DNA of 64,000 bases from Niebla homalea (lineage: Eukaryota > Ascomycota > Lecanoromycetes > Lecanorales > Ramalinaceae), in the NCBI GenBank assembly GCA_019925105.1, contig JAHGAU010000029.1:434001-498000 (forward strand). Reading direction: 5' to 3'. The notes under the pieces were generated by a model, which was not told the origin of the DNA, searched no databases, and was given only the letters and a program-made list of their open reading frames with translations. Below, one piece after another: positions 1 through 10,295 of this stretch. A program made the position numbers and the translations under genes. The first letter of the stretch is position 1, and each line of letters opens with the position of its first letter.

Positions 1-1970
1 CCTCGCGCGCATGGTCTCTCGCCAGCTCGACGTTGCGTCTGATATGTGTCAGAGGATCGGGAGGGTCCACCTGATATTGGGGATCGTTCATTATATCCAC
101 GTCATCATCTTCTTCATCATCTGGCTCGAAACCATCATCATACGCCGTCTCGATGGCGGCATCGAGAGCTGCGTTAAAATCAGCCTCAGTAGCACCGCTA
201 GTAGCTCTGATACGTTTTCGCCGCAAGCCAAACGAAGATCTGCGGGAATGGACAGAGGCCGCAGACGATCCACTAGACTCATTGATTGTATTTAGCCAGG
301 ATGTATGCTGCTCGGTGGTTTCCTTGATCGGTTCGGAGTCCGCCTCTGTTTCAAGTCTTGGTACGGGAGCCGGTGAAAGAGGTCGTCGGGGAGAAAGTGG
401 AGGCGGCATATCCTCTTCATACAGAGGTGTCTGAAGATGCATTGATGCTTCAACTGTTCGTCCAGGCTCGGCAGAATAGTTGCAGTATGCATTCCCTTCG
501 GACCTTTGCACTGACGAGTGAAGCGATTGTCGTCTCGGTGGGATAGAAGAGGGTGATTCGACAATTTGCCTGTATCTCATCGACCCATAGCCTGAGTCAT
601 GGCCAACGGGTCCAGGGCTCATCGTTTGTAGGCCTACTTCGTCGTCCTCGTCCGTGACCACGGTAAGTTCCGACTGGCCGGAGTCTCTCTCTGGCGGCCG
701 CGGAGGTAACGCTTTATTGTCCGAAGAAGCATATGATTGTTCGCTACTTTGGAGCTCAACAATGCGATTCTTGTATGTATTACGCTGTGACAGTTAGCAA
801 GCAGTCCCATCCATTTACCTTGGGAACTTTGGTACTCACAACAGCCTCTAGCTTTCTCCTGTCATCTTCCCCAGAGCTTCGCACCATCACCTGCCTGAGT
901 AGATGGCAAGCATCCCCATATGCAAGAATCGCCCCCTCCACGTTCTGCTTCCCGTCCAGGACCACGGCATGATTTGCCTTGGACAAAGCCTTGGACAGCA
1001 GCGCCTTTTGTGAAGGTGCTCTTCGCCTTTGATTCCGATGTGGACGGTCTCGATGATCCGAAGCTGAGCTTTCTCCTTCCGTTGTACCCGCGCTCCTGGC
1101 CGAATTTGCACGGTTGCGATGTGGTGCACCCTGACGTCGATCGCCTTGCTTGGCGAACGTAGAGGCTCGGGGGGAGTAGAGGGATTCGGGTACTTTGCTC
1201 AGTGGACGGTCTGGGGGCTGCTCTGAGGCAGGACTTGCTCTGGATGATTGACCGTTGGAGGAAAGTCGTCTGCCCTTGGAAGGCGGCCGGTTGGGGGATG
1301 CGTTTGACCATCGATCTCCGAAGTAGTCTTGTTCGCTCGTGATGTTTGTAGAAGGCGAGAGCAATTCTGCGGTGGCGGGCGTGCGGGCAGAATTGGTGGA
1401 AGGGGAGTCTTCGGCATCCACAGCCTGAGATAGGGAAGAAAGGGTGACTAGGGGAGGCAGGGTGGGAGCTGGATGGGGAGGTAGGGGCGAGATGAGAGGT
1501 GGTTGGAAGGGTCTTTGAGTGGGCGGTGACCTTGGTCGCTTGTTGGACTTTGGGTTTGGAGAGGGAGTTTGCGGGCTGCCGAAGCCAGTGAAGGATCCAA
1601 TAGAGCCAGAAAGGCGTTTGGAAAAGCTGGTCTTTGTGCGATAGTTCTCAGAAGATCTTCGGCTCGAGCCTGTTGATTGCGACCAGCGATTCAAGTTTGT
1701 GTTGGCTTCACTATGACCGTGTCGGCTGTCGGGCCTCAAGTAGAAAGCGCTCGACCTTCGCGTAGATTCTGGTGAGAGTCTCTCGGGATTTGGCGACGGA
1801 TTCCTCTTGGTGAAATTCATTGGGAGGTTGTCGTGAGGACTCTTGGCGCGAAGGCCTGTGACTATGGGACGAGCGCTGGTCGCATTGTTTGAACTTCTCT
1901 GAACGGTCACGACGGAGCCAGAAGAGGCTGAGGCAGGCCTGGGTGGTGGCTTGGCTAAGAATGAAGCCAT
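1..1970 (-). CDS. MIT-domain protein, C-terminus beyond the window
   Basis: Two exons are visible, 840-1970 and 1-784, separated by a 55-bp intron (785-839) with GTGAGT donor and CAG acceptor. The start is ATG at 1970 and the frame stays open to base 1, so the 3' end is missing. The first ~300 residues are disordered and rich in Ser, Pro and Arg. A helical stretch beginning LSKALSKANHAVVLDG and continuing across the intron (EAV/RNTYKNRI) has the three-helix pattern of a microtubule-interacting-and-transport (MIT) domain, near residues 325-385. After it come more disordered, acidic segments. MIT domains generally bind ESCRT-III tails or microtubule-associated partners, so a role in membrane trafficking is likely but inferred from the family. 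Confidence is good for the exon structure and moderate for the domain name. Confidence 0.75.
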
Positions 1971-3398
1971 ATCGATAAAAAGCCGAGGCCGTTAGATTTC
2001 ATGCAATGCAAGGCGGGAGCGTTGACGGATTTGGCGACCGTTACGAAAAGCCCCCTGGCATGTGCATGGAAGCCGTTGGATTCTCGTGCTGATCAACGGC
2101 GACGGGAACACGGCCTTCTTATTTTCACCCTGCTTGGAAGCTCTTCCACCGTTTTCTTTGCCTTGACCGCCTCAAGCGTCTCTTACTAACCCGTCCATGC
2201 TGCCATGATGCTGAGTCCCAACGTCAGGGGGAGGTAATCTGTTCGAGAGGTTCCTGCAAGGCGGCGCGAGGTTGCTTTGATCTTTTCCTAGCAGAGGAAA
2301 GGGGGTGCGGTGAGATTCAGTGCGGCGCGAAACTCATGCAGAGGAATCCCCGAGGACGAAGATAGGAGTGTTGGTGTAATATGTAATGTGCCACTTCTAA
2401 GCCCCGGTCGAGAAAAGCCGAGAAGAGGCACTTGCTAGCCAATTCTTCAAGGCAATGACTGGAGAGATCCTAAGGTGTGATGTAATCCGAGGCTAGGAGA
2501 GCATGATCAAAGGGAGGTAGAGGAAGTTGTGTGCTCGATCGACATGTCGCTCATGCACGCAATTGCTGCGCGCTCTGATGCTGTGCAGGTCCTCGCGTAG
2601 GATCGTTAGACGTCTTACTTAGCCAATAGGGTCCTGGACTCCTGGAAGGGGGAGGGCAGGGTGAGCATGTGAATAGTCAGAGGGAGCTGACGAGGATTAC
2701 GGAAAGGATCAAATGGATGATCTCGGTAAGAGAAGCTTCTTCGCCGTCCCTTTCCAGATGTTAGAGGTTTGGCCTCCCCCAGATTGCCCAGATTGCCCCC
2801 CTTTCAAGGTCGCTACTAGCGATTTTAGCGCAAAGTCTGGCTGGGAGACTCTCTTGAGTTTAGTGGCAAAACCTAGGCACGGCTCGCCCATCTTCACCTA
2901 CATAAGCCAAAACCACGTTGCACTATCGTGTGATACTGATGCAACGTTGCGCATCTTTTATGCCTTGTGGCGCTCATGACCTGCAGTGATCTATAATAAT
3001 GTTTTCGACCCCTTAGGCGCTTCAGCAATGGTACTACCAATAATATTTTCTGGCACAAAGTATCTCGAGTATACATACCCTCTAACGTAGGAGAGGACAG
3101 CAGTCAGCACTGGCACTGTATTGGATATACAGAATCAATGATAATTTCAAGAAGCCATGGCTCAATTCGGTGTCTGCATTTTCCCCGTGAAGCATCTAAA
3201 TATACAAGTACCTCTAGCGACATTATCAATAAGTCTCCCCGTTCCTGATGATGATGCAATTATGCCCCGAGCTGAAAAGTGATGAACCTCAGCAACCTCA
3301 CGGAAGCCACTTGGGTGACCATAAACCTGACTCCGAGCCTGCCGACTACTATCAAACCCTCCTGCAGTTGCATGAAATTACATGGCCGACATCGTTCC
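1971..3398. other. Intergenic, no gene seen
   Basis: This stretch lies between the start of the MIT-domain gene and the 3' end of a P450 pseudogene. Open frames are short, lack recognisable motifs and overlap on both strands. The first few hundred bases upstream of 1970 presumably hold the promoter of the MIT-domain gene. Confidence 0.5.
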
Positions 3399-4606
3399 CT
3401 ACCGTGAGCCCCCCTTTGCGCGTTCAATCATCCTGCACCGCAGTCGCATCTTCGGATGATCCATCCACACATCTCGTCTTCTCTCCCAGTCGCTTTCGGT
3501 CTCTTCTCCTTGCAGCCCAAGCTCCCATCGCGTCAAGACCTGTACGATCATAGTCTTCATCATCAAATCCGCCAAGTGCTTGCCCAAACATTGCCTTGGG
3601 TCGCATCCGTATCGCCAGTAGCGGTATCGTGAGAGCTCTGAACCCTGAACCTTTCGGCTGCCATCTACGCTTGCGGGTTCACTCCCATGCTTTGCTGAAC
3701 CTCCTGAATGATCGCTCGCTCCTTGCTGAAATTACCGCTCTGGACGAGATTTGATACTATCAACGCCCCAGGATGGTTGATTGATGTTTAGCGCATAGGC
3801 GTCAACGAGTAAATTCGTGTAGACGGGAAGCAGGTAACCTCCTATAATGCGCGGTGTTGGTGCTGATTGCGGTACTGAGAATGCAGTCGCAGGTCAGATA
3901 CGCGCCGATTCAGGAATGCAAGCATTGAGATAAGTCGTGCCATGTGACATCTCGGTTTTCAGAAGATACTCTTCTCCTAAGCAGCTTCGTGACTGAGCCT
4001 CGGCTCGTAGGGTCGGTTGCGCAGACTGAGTGGCATCAAGAAAGACCAGTGTCCATGATATTCCGCCCACGATCACATCGAGATCAGCCCACAGGATTTC
4101 ATCGAGTTTTTGAAGAAGCTCTTCCTTGCTAATTTGATCTTGATAGAATGCATCATACATTTGGAGAACTGGTGGCATTACCGCTAATGATGACTTTACG
4201 ACGCGAGCCTTTAGTGACTGGGCACATTGCATGGCGCTTCCCTTCTGGCAGTTGTCCACAAAACCTCCACAAAACACAAGCTTTTTTACGCCGCAGTGAT
4301 CAGTCGAGACATCATTGGAAGGGTACATACGTTAATAATCACGGAGATCAGGTCAATGAAGGATGCTGAAGAATTATGGCTGCCCAGTTGAAACATAATC
4401 AGGAGGGTATATGTTAGAGGTGAGATGAGGTAAATGAAAACGATGCCAGCGTCCCATGGTAAGAAGAACATTATCAATGACGTTGGGCATCCTTGATCAT
4501 GAAGCCGTTGAGACTTGTCCGCTGAAAAATCGTACATAATACGAGCACTAAAAGTCAAGAAAACCATACATACCCCACAAGTTGTCTTCTTCACGTATGT
4601 TTTCAA
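3399..4606 (-). pseudogene. Cytochrome P450 pseudogene
   Basis: One reading frame from 4328 to 3399 reads through P450 landmarks in order: an I-helix-like region (DEILWADLDVIVGGISW), the ExxR motif as ESAR, a beta-strand block (AFSVPQSAPT, LLVDAYALN) and the haem loop (YGCDPRQCLGKHLAD). The frame is broken by TGA just after ESAR (about 3897) and by TAA (about 3754). In the haem loop, the glycine two positions before the conserved Arg is Asp. An upstream frame (4606-4286) may hold eroded N-terminal coding sequence but I cannot align it securely. A functional enzyme would have been a haem monooxygenase anchored in the ER. An MFS transporter pseudogene lies directly upstream, suggesting both are remains of one accessory cluster. 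Confidence 0.8.
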
Positions 4607-4993
4607 TAAATATACTTATATTCTAGTCCGACTGGCATGACACCATGTCCGTATACAAAATGGTGATACTTCGCAGTGCCATGGACGTCGTGATCTTGAT
4701 GATACACATCGTCATCATGTCGTCAGTCACTTCCAGCCTCTCGATGATTAATCCAGACGCCTTCGACCCTTGAGGTGATCAGAACTTGAGTGGTGTGTTA
4801 CACTCAATTCCTCCATTCATAAGAGGAGACAATGAGGTCTCGGCATATAGATCTACCATGTACCCTCAATTGTCGCAGCGACAACAACCATTCGAGCTCT
4901 TGTTGTTGGCGCGCTTGATTCTTGCTCCTCATCTTCCAAATGGTTCGCCTGAACAGAGCTTACATGTATCGGAAAGTGAAAGAATGTTACTGC

Positions 4994-6771
4994 TTACTTG
5001 ATTGCATTATTCCTCCAACGACCTTTGGCCTCAAAGATAAGAACGAGCACCAATCCGAGCCCTGACAATCCGACTCCAAAGCATAAAGCACTACGATAGC
5101 CTAGGAGTTTGTCCCCTTGGGTTACCCCACCGTGATTAATGTTCGTTTCCATGGTACCAGCAAAGCCAAGACCAGGCGATATGCTATAATTTACAACAGT
5201 CATGGCTATGCTCGCACCCATGCCCTGATACTGCTGCGGTATTGCGTTTGAGAAAATGATTATGGCGGCAGTCAAAGAGCTGTCCAAGCCGATGACGATG
5301 ACAATAACACTGAAGAAAAAGTACGTCCAATAGCTCGAATGTGGTGGTCGAGCAGCTGCGAGAATGATACCAAGGAGGTATGTGATTTGTCCGACAACCA
5401 TAATAAATGACGCAGACACCTTACCTATCAGCTTACCAACAGCCAGCGCTGAGAACAATCCAATAGGTATGACAGAAGTGATCCATGCTGCGACTTGAAC
5501 AGGGGATTGGCTACCAATGTTGAGCGCGACTTGTGCGATGTAGAAGAGCTAGATCGATTATTACCCTAGAGGCTTGCTCTTTATCAGGAAGGAAACCTAC
5601 CCGTATACCGCAGGTGCCACATCCTGTCGCCGTGCACGCAAAGACTAAAGCGATATCCGCATTGAACGCAGCGAGCGGAAGAATTGGTGATTTGGGCAAT
5701 AAATTTCAATGCAACAAAATAATACAGCAAACGGAACACTCAATATGAGGCAGACATAGACGTAAGGCTGTTGCCGACCGACAACCACGGCCTGGTTCCT
5801 TGCGAAATTGAATAAGACCAAAGTCGCAACACCAGTAAATATCCCAGGAATATCAAGATCTTCAAGTTTTTCACTCATGGACCTATCCTGGTTCGCCTGT
5901 TCCTGATCGGGTTGCACGGGGCAAGAAGGAATCGTCCAGGCAGAGAAGACGGCTAGACTGGCCAGGGCAATTGCTTGACTCCAAAAAATCCATGGCCATC
6001 AAGCCATAGCAAAAAGAGCCCCAAACAGCTGACCCGCTATCTAGAAATTGGTGGAGTCAGCATTCGTTGAGACTATACAAGACTTCCAAGAGCTCCGTGA
6101 GATTGAAGAGGACGCCTCTAAAATCTACTCACCGCGCCAAATGGTGCGGTCCCACCAAACCATGCAAAGGACATATTCTTGCGTGGTCCCGGCGAGAAGG
6201 ATCTGCCCATGATAGCAAGAGCGTTGGGTATGGTCAGCACCGGGCCTATGCCTTGGAAGACGCGAGTGAAGACAAAGAGGACATGAGAAGAGTAGACCGA
6301 GACTCCGCCCAGCAGGGACCAGAAGGAAAATCAGCCCAGCCCAGTGACGAATACCCTCTTGTTACCAAACCTAAGTACAACGAGTAGTCAGTATTCCGTC
6401 GTAAGATTCAAGACGGCTAAGACATCAAGGACCGTCTCCGAGGTATACCTACTCATCTCCCAAGCGTCCACCAATGAGGATGAATGTGCCGACCGTGAGA
6501 CCGTAACCCGCAATCAGCCAGGTTAGCTGACAAGCATTTGTGATGCCAAAGGACTCTCCGATCACATTGACAGTGAGTAGGGTGTTCTGTAGGCCGACTT
6601 GGTTGGTGAACATTGCCATACAAAGTGTGCCAATGAAGAGTATCTGTCGTGGTGTCGAGAGCTCATCTGCGGGAAAGACATAAACGTCGTCATCTTTCTC
6701 TGTTTGCTCAGCCCCCACACCCGTTGCTGTGTTTGAAGCCTCGACAGTGCCATTATCTCTTGAAGGTTCCA
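4994..6771 (-). pseudogene. MFS drug/ion exporter pseudogene (DHA2-like)
   Basis: Starting from ATG at 6771, the reading shows MFS hallmarks: a first membrane helix, then WLIAGYGLTVGTFILIGGRLGD (motif A region), and later helices ending in WRRNNAIK-like residues and a stop at 4994. Three introns can be placed: after GGRLGD, after the FGGTAPFGA segment, and after GTCGIR. The frame carries two TGA codons exactly where the family has Trp (about 6328 in VTGLG*FSFWS and about 6003 in FAMA*WPWIF). It also has a one-base frameshift near 5696, between EIY and KSPILPL. The composition resembles 12-14 helix proton antiporters close to yeast ATR1/AMF1. With three lesions it is probably dead. The alternative is that unrecognised introns remove the stops, which I think unlikely because the flanking protein sequence is continuous. 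Confidence 0.8.
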
Positions 6772-7156
6772 TGGCGGGCAGCAAGGCTTAGACCTCGACT
6801 CTGATGCTCAAAAGATTCCGTATAGGAAGGGTACAAGATTGGCAGAGACGGTCTGACGTATCTGCCTCACGATATCCGATCAATTGCTTTTCCCACACAT
6901 GGATACTGGGGTTTGACGGCAGATTGCCACATCATATTCAATTAGAGTGACGTCAAGGTACATAGAGACGCTAGACAGCACTAATAACCATTGAGGACAA
7001 TTTACCCACCAAAGATTGAGGTGTCTTTTCACTGGAGCGTATCTAATATTTGACCGTAGTCATGACATGCTTTGTACTATTGATCAACTGTTGCGAGAAT
7101 AACGTGCAACACGAAGTCGTTGCTTTTCTTTTTGGCTTGTAAGGTGTGCCTTACTG
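6772..7156. other. Intergenic, no gene seen
   Basis: This is the spacer between the 5' end of the transporter pseudogene and the 3' end of the first array gene. I see no coding sequence or notable repeat. Confidence 0.5.
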
Positions 7157-7777
7157 TCAGCTTGATTTGGTCAAATCTAAGCTCGTGGGTATCGGCTGGC
7201 CAATCTGGACCTCCATCGCCGACCACCACCATGTTCTAGATTTCCTGTCAAAGGCCTTTACCAACTTGGCAGGAGCCACTTTAGGTGCAAGGCCCATCCA
7301 TTCCCATATAGCCCAGGTTAGACAAGCCGTCTGCGGGTACAGCTTTTCGAGCCGGTTCTGCGTCCACTTCGCCCTTCGACAAAGCCAACGTATGCGTTTC
7401 ACAGCGTGTCTCACATCTCTTTTTAGAATCGGGATAGTGTCCCGCTTCAGACGATCGTAATGCATACGCAAGATTATCAGGATCCAGATTTCGGACGTCA
7501 GGAGCAACAGCACATGTGCTAGATTGAGAACGATGAGGCAGCGAGCGGTAAAGCCAATAATGACGATGGCGAGGCAAGTTATGTCGACGCTGCTGCTCGT
7601 CTTCATGCTCGGCATTGTGTCAGCCGACAGGATGTCTGGAATCCAGTAGACGGCCATGCACCATATGGACCAGAACAGGACCAAGCGCTTGACTTTGTAC
7701 GAGGGTTTTTCGTTTCCGAATGGATATAGGATTTCTGTGACTGCGGGTACAATGCATTGGGTAACGTATTGAGGCAT
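7157..7777 (-). CDS. Array gene 1: small membrane protein, unknown family
   Basis: An intronless gene of 206 residues from ATG at 7777. Residues ~30-50 and ~68-105 are hydrophobic; the second block is long enough for two spans (LAIVIIGFTARCLIVLNL). A basic loop follows, then a conserved tail reading W-T-Q-N-R-L-E-K-L-Y-P and WEWMG. An N-terminal EILYPF box precedes the first span. The same order (E-x-L-x-x-P box, two hydrophobic blocks with VLNL, W...LExxYP...WxW) occurs in the following array genes, so they are paralogues. I recognise no named domain. The upstream element and a TATA box are in the expected place, which argues for a real gene. The function is unknown; an integral membrane protein is as far as the sequence goes. 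Confidence 0.7.
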   Translation of the reverse strand: MPQYVTQCIVPAVTEILYPFGNEKPSYKVKRLVLFWSIWCMAVYWIPDILSADTMPSMKTSSSVDITCLAIVIIGFTARCLIVLNLAHVLLLLTSEIWILIILRMHYDRLKRDTIPILKRDVRHAVKRIRWLCRRAKWTQNRLEKLYPQTACLTWAIWEWMGLAPKVAPAKLVKAFDRKSRTWWWSAMEVQIGQPIPTSLDLTKSS

Positions 7778-7843
7778 CTTGGTATGATATTTGGTGCTTG
7801 GGCAGGTAAGAAATGAAATCGAGAGTGGGCGCAGGACTATATA

Positions 7844-7902
7844 CTTTTATACTTTCGACGTTCAGCACGATCAAGCTAACAATGACATTGACTTGCTTTG
7901 TT
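7844..7902 (-). promoter_or_regulatory. Promoter of array gene 1
   Basis: On the coding strand, TATAAAAG (7844-7851) lies about 70 bp before the start. Further upstream is AACAATGACATTG (7878-7890) and then CTTTGTT (7896-7902), as written on the + strand. This arrangement recurs before the other array genes. Confidence 0.5.
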
Positions 7903-8138
7903 CACGCCGCCAAATTGACTAGGCGCTTGAAAAACAGACTTGCCCACCCAAGCTCATTTTGAGATAAAGAAGTGACAACAAAAAGTAAGCAAATAATAGT
8001 CACACAGAAAGTAAGACTCTGAACTATGAGCCCGTCGAACGAGCGCCTGCTGTAGCTGAACAGGAGTAACGTCATGATCTTTCCTAAAATGTTACCAATA
8101 CTCTCGTTCCAGAAAGAGAGGTACCCGTGAAGGCACAT
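7902..8138 (-). CDS. Possible 78-aa membrane ORF or array relic
   Basis: An open frame from ATG at 8138 encodes two hydrophobic stretches (IMTLLLFSY and LTFCVTIICLLFVVTSL) and ends in KRLVNLAA. It sits on the same strand between array genes 1 and 2, and its stop overlaps the CTTTGTT element of gene 1. It lacks both the N-terminal P box and the W...LExxYP tail, and I see no ACAATG-type element in front of it. It could be a short true gene, a degenerate array copy or chance. Confidence 0.25.
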   Translation of the reverse strand: MCLHGYLSFWNESIGNILGKIMTLLLFSYSRRSFDGLIVQSLTFCVTIICLLFVVTSLSQNELGWASLFFKRLVNLAA

Positions 8139-8244
8139 AATGTGGCCAGAAGTGATCGAATTATTAGATTGAGATATAGAGCCGCAATTGGGATGTGGTT
8201 TTGGATATGTTCTGTTCTCATTGCATCTCTTTTTGAAAGACTCA

Positions 8245-8808
8245 TCATCCCTCCGACTTCATTATCTCTGGTATCTCAACAGGGTCAAGTCCTAACATTC
8301 CGTAGATCACCATGACTAACTGGTCTGTGTCAAAGAAGTGCTCTTCGAGTTGACCTTGTGCCCATTCTCCAGCCCCGAAATATGCACGTAGAATATCTTT
8401 ATCAATCTGGTCGCCTTCGTGACCATGACGCTTCTTCTGGATTTTCATATACCTGATATAGACGCGTATGAGGACCTGCATCGAACTTTCCAACGTCAGG
8501 AGGAGGGAAAAATATACCAAGTTGAGGATTATGATGCTGCGGACCGCTACGCCGATCACGATAACGGTGAGGCTGAGGATGTCGACGGGGTTCATCCTCG
8601 TCTTCATGTTCATCACCACGTCGAGGCTTGGGTCGGTGTTGGAAAACCCCGTTATCCAATGCTCTACATTGCAGAGGAGGGCGGCGCAATAGATCCCCGA
8701 GAATATGGCCAAAATCCGCACATTCCTTAATAGCTCCGGGTCAGGGTCAAAAGGCGAGGCGAGTGCTGCGACAGCAAATGCGATTGTCTCGGTGATAGAG
8801 TCTTCCAT
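8245..8808 (-). CDS. Array gene 2: small membrane protein, unknown family
   Basis: An intronless gene of 187 residues. ATG at 8808 (MEDSITET) is the first ATG of the frame. Hydrophobic blocks lie at residues ~33-50 and ~75-115. The second block (VIVIGVAVRSIIILNLVYF) matches the block of array gene 1 position by position, including the I-G-x-x-x-R and LNL residues. The N-terminal box is ALASPFDPD. The tail contains W-A-Q-G-Q-L-E-E, the counterpart of the W...LE motif, but the Tyr-Pro pair is replaced by Phe-Asp. A charged loop (KKRHGHEGDQ) separates the membrane part from the tail. I recognise no domain. The gene is a diverged paralogue with unknown function. Confidence 0.7.
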   Translation of the reverse strand: MEDSITETIAFAVAALASPFDPDPELLRNVRILAIFSGIYCAALLCNVEHWITGFSNTDPSLDVVMNMKTRMNPVDILSLTVIVIGVAVRSIIILNLVYFSLLLTLESSMQVLIRVYIRYMKIQKKRHGHEGDQIDKDILRAYFGAGEWAQGQLEEHFFDTDQLVMVIYGMLGLDPVEIPEIMKSEG

Positions 8809-8916
8809 GTTGGCTTGGTAATTCAAGGCTGGCAGTGTAAAGTCTGGGAAAATAAATCAAGGTAGCGCACGCTGCTCTTGTACTCGAGCCCGAGGGACGC
8901 TCAGTGCGATCGAGTG

Positions 8917-8941
8917 AACAATGGTATGGTCTTACTTTGTC
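8917..8941 (-). promoter_or_regulatory. Upstream element of array gene 2
   Basis: On the + strand this reads AACAATGGTATGG followed by ACTTTGTC, about 110-130 bp before the start of array gene 2. It is the counterpart of the elements before the other array genes, with one half-site altered. Confidence 0.4.
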
Positions 8942-9237
8942 TATATCTCAAAATTGATCTCACCTTGGGAACAATGGGATTGTCCATGCCCATCTCCATT
9001 GATGGACCGACTCAGACCAATATAGGCCAGCGAAGTGCACACACAACAGTAAGACATATGGAAGACATAAAATGCTTCAGATCAGGTATCGGAGTATGCA
9101 AGATTCGTCTCAATATCCTGTTGACACGACTATTGCTATCTGATTGCACATCCAACCGCCTATCCATGCCCACGTGGCAAAGCAATTGTCTCGGTCAAGC
9201 TCATGACCTTTGCTCCTCCTCCATGGTCTCCAGCTCT
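8942..9237. other. Intergenic, no gene seen
   Basis: The spacer between the array gene 2 promoter and the array gene 3 stop. There is no supported gene on either strand. Confidence 0.5.
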
Positions 9238-9789
9238 CTATTTTGCTCTAATACTCATCCATTCCCAGACATCGGCGATGAGCCCCTCAATCTCCGGGTA
9301 TCCACTCTCGAGGTGGCGAAGTGACCATTTCCTAAGCGGAGCAAGCCGGGAAAGTATCCAGACATCTGCCAGGTGATATCTACCACGGTGGTATGGCTTT
9401 ACCACTTTTAGGTATCCTCTGATGAGCGCCCACGTACAGCAGGACAGACCCAATAGGAAGAATAGGTATGTCAGGTTGAGGACCATGAAGCAGCGTAGCG
9501 TGCTTCCGACGAGGTAGATGGTGATCCAGAGAGCCTTGACGCTAGTCATGCTGAGGGCCATGTTTTTGGGTTGATGATTTGTAGTTCCGAGGTCGGCTTT
9601 GGCGATTGTGGTGATGCCCCATACGAACCAATAGAAGATCAGAGCTCTGGATATGCTGAAGATACCCGAGGATGATAAAGGCCACAGGGCCTCTTTCACC
9701 GCGGGGTGGAGTCGCCAGCCGAGCGGTTGTGGGATCTTGTCTCGTTCCTCTGGGGCGGTGGTCTTCGTTGGCTCGTTGATTGTGGACAT
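9238..9789 (-). CDS. Array gene 3: small membrane protein, unknown family
   Basis: An intronless gene of 183 residues from ATG at 9789. The N-terminus is polar and charged, followed by the box KEALWPLSS. A first span lies around residues 48-66 (ALIFYWFVWGITTI) and a second hydrophobic block at ~86-125 (VGSTLRCFMVLNLTYLFFLLGL). The tail has W-S-L-R-H-L-E-S-G-Y-P and WEWM, nearly the family consensus. The protein ends a few residues after WEWM, so the long tail extensions of other members are absent here. Array genes 1 and 3 are the best matched pair. An AT repeat reading TATATATATATACA lies just upstream of the start and may serve as TATA box. The function is unknown. Confidence 0.7.
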   Translation of the reverse strand: MSTINEPTKTTAPEERDKIPQPLGWRLHPAVKEALWPLSSSGIFSISRALIFYWFVWGITTIAKADLGTTNHQPKNMALSMTSVKALWITIYLVGSTLRCFMVLNLTYLFFLLGLSCCTWALIRGYLKVVKPYHRGRYHLADVWILSRLAPLRKWSLRHLESGYPEIEGLIADVWEWMSIRAK

Positions 9790-9867
9790 GTCGACTCGTC
9801 AAGATAAGGTAGGTTTGTGAAGGTAAGATGGGATTGGAGAAGAAAAGAACGTGGCGCAAATTTGATG

Positions 9868-9952
9868 TATATATATATATACATATGTCCGAGGAGCTCG
9901 ACACAGTAAGCACGATACAACGAGTAACAAAGGTGTGTGATCATGCTTTGTT
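9868..9952 (-). promoter_or_regulatory. Promoter of array gene 3
   Basis: A (TA)n tract at about 9868-9882 is followed upstream by AGCTCGACACAGT (about 9894-9906), which also occurs before array gene 6. Further upstream come AACAAAG (9926-9932) and CTTTGTT (9946-9952) on the + strand. Confidence 0.45.
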
Positions 9953-10105
9953 CAGTTTCCAACACTATGATGCTCTGTTTGGTTACCTATTCAAGTTGCT
10001 TCTCTCACACAACATCATCAGTAGAATGTGTCCCGGATAAAACAAATACCAGACTTGTGACTTTCCAGCTACGATGTGTTATTACACACTATTTCGTTCA
10101 GTGCT

Positions 10106-10295
10106 CCCTGTATCTATAAATCAGGGCTGTGTCACATTCCCTTCCCATTACTGCAGGATCTCCAAACACTCCTGCGGTGTATTCAGTCATTCGTGGTTAT
10201 CCCTGTATCTATAATCAAGGGCTGTGTCACATTCCCTTCCCATTACTCCAGTATCTCCAGACACTCCTGCAGTGTATTCTGCCATACGTGGGAAT
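10106..10295. repeat. 95-bp tandem duplication at the 3' end of array gene 4
   Basis: Two copies begin CCCTGTATCTATAA at 10106 and CCCTGTATCTATAA at 10201 and run in parallel for about 90 bp with several mismatches. The second copy contains the last ~16 codons and the stop of array gene 4. The first copy is a non-coding duplicate of that gene end. Confidence 0.75.

Noticed and set aside
3244..3553. 101-codon plus-strand frame
   Set aside because: It overlaps the haem-loop end of the P450 pseudogene on the other strand, which explains the sequence better.
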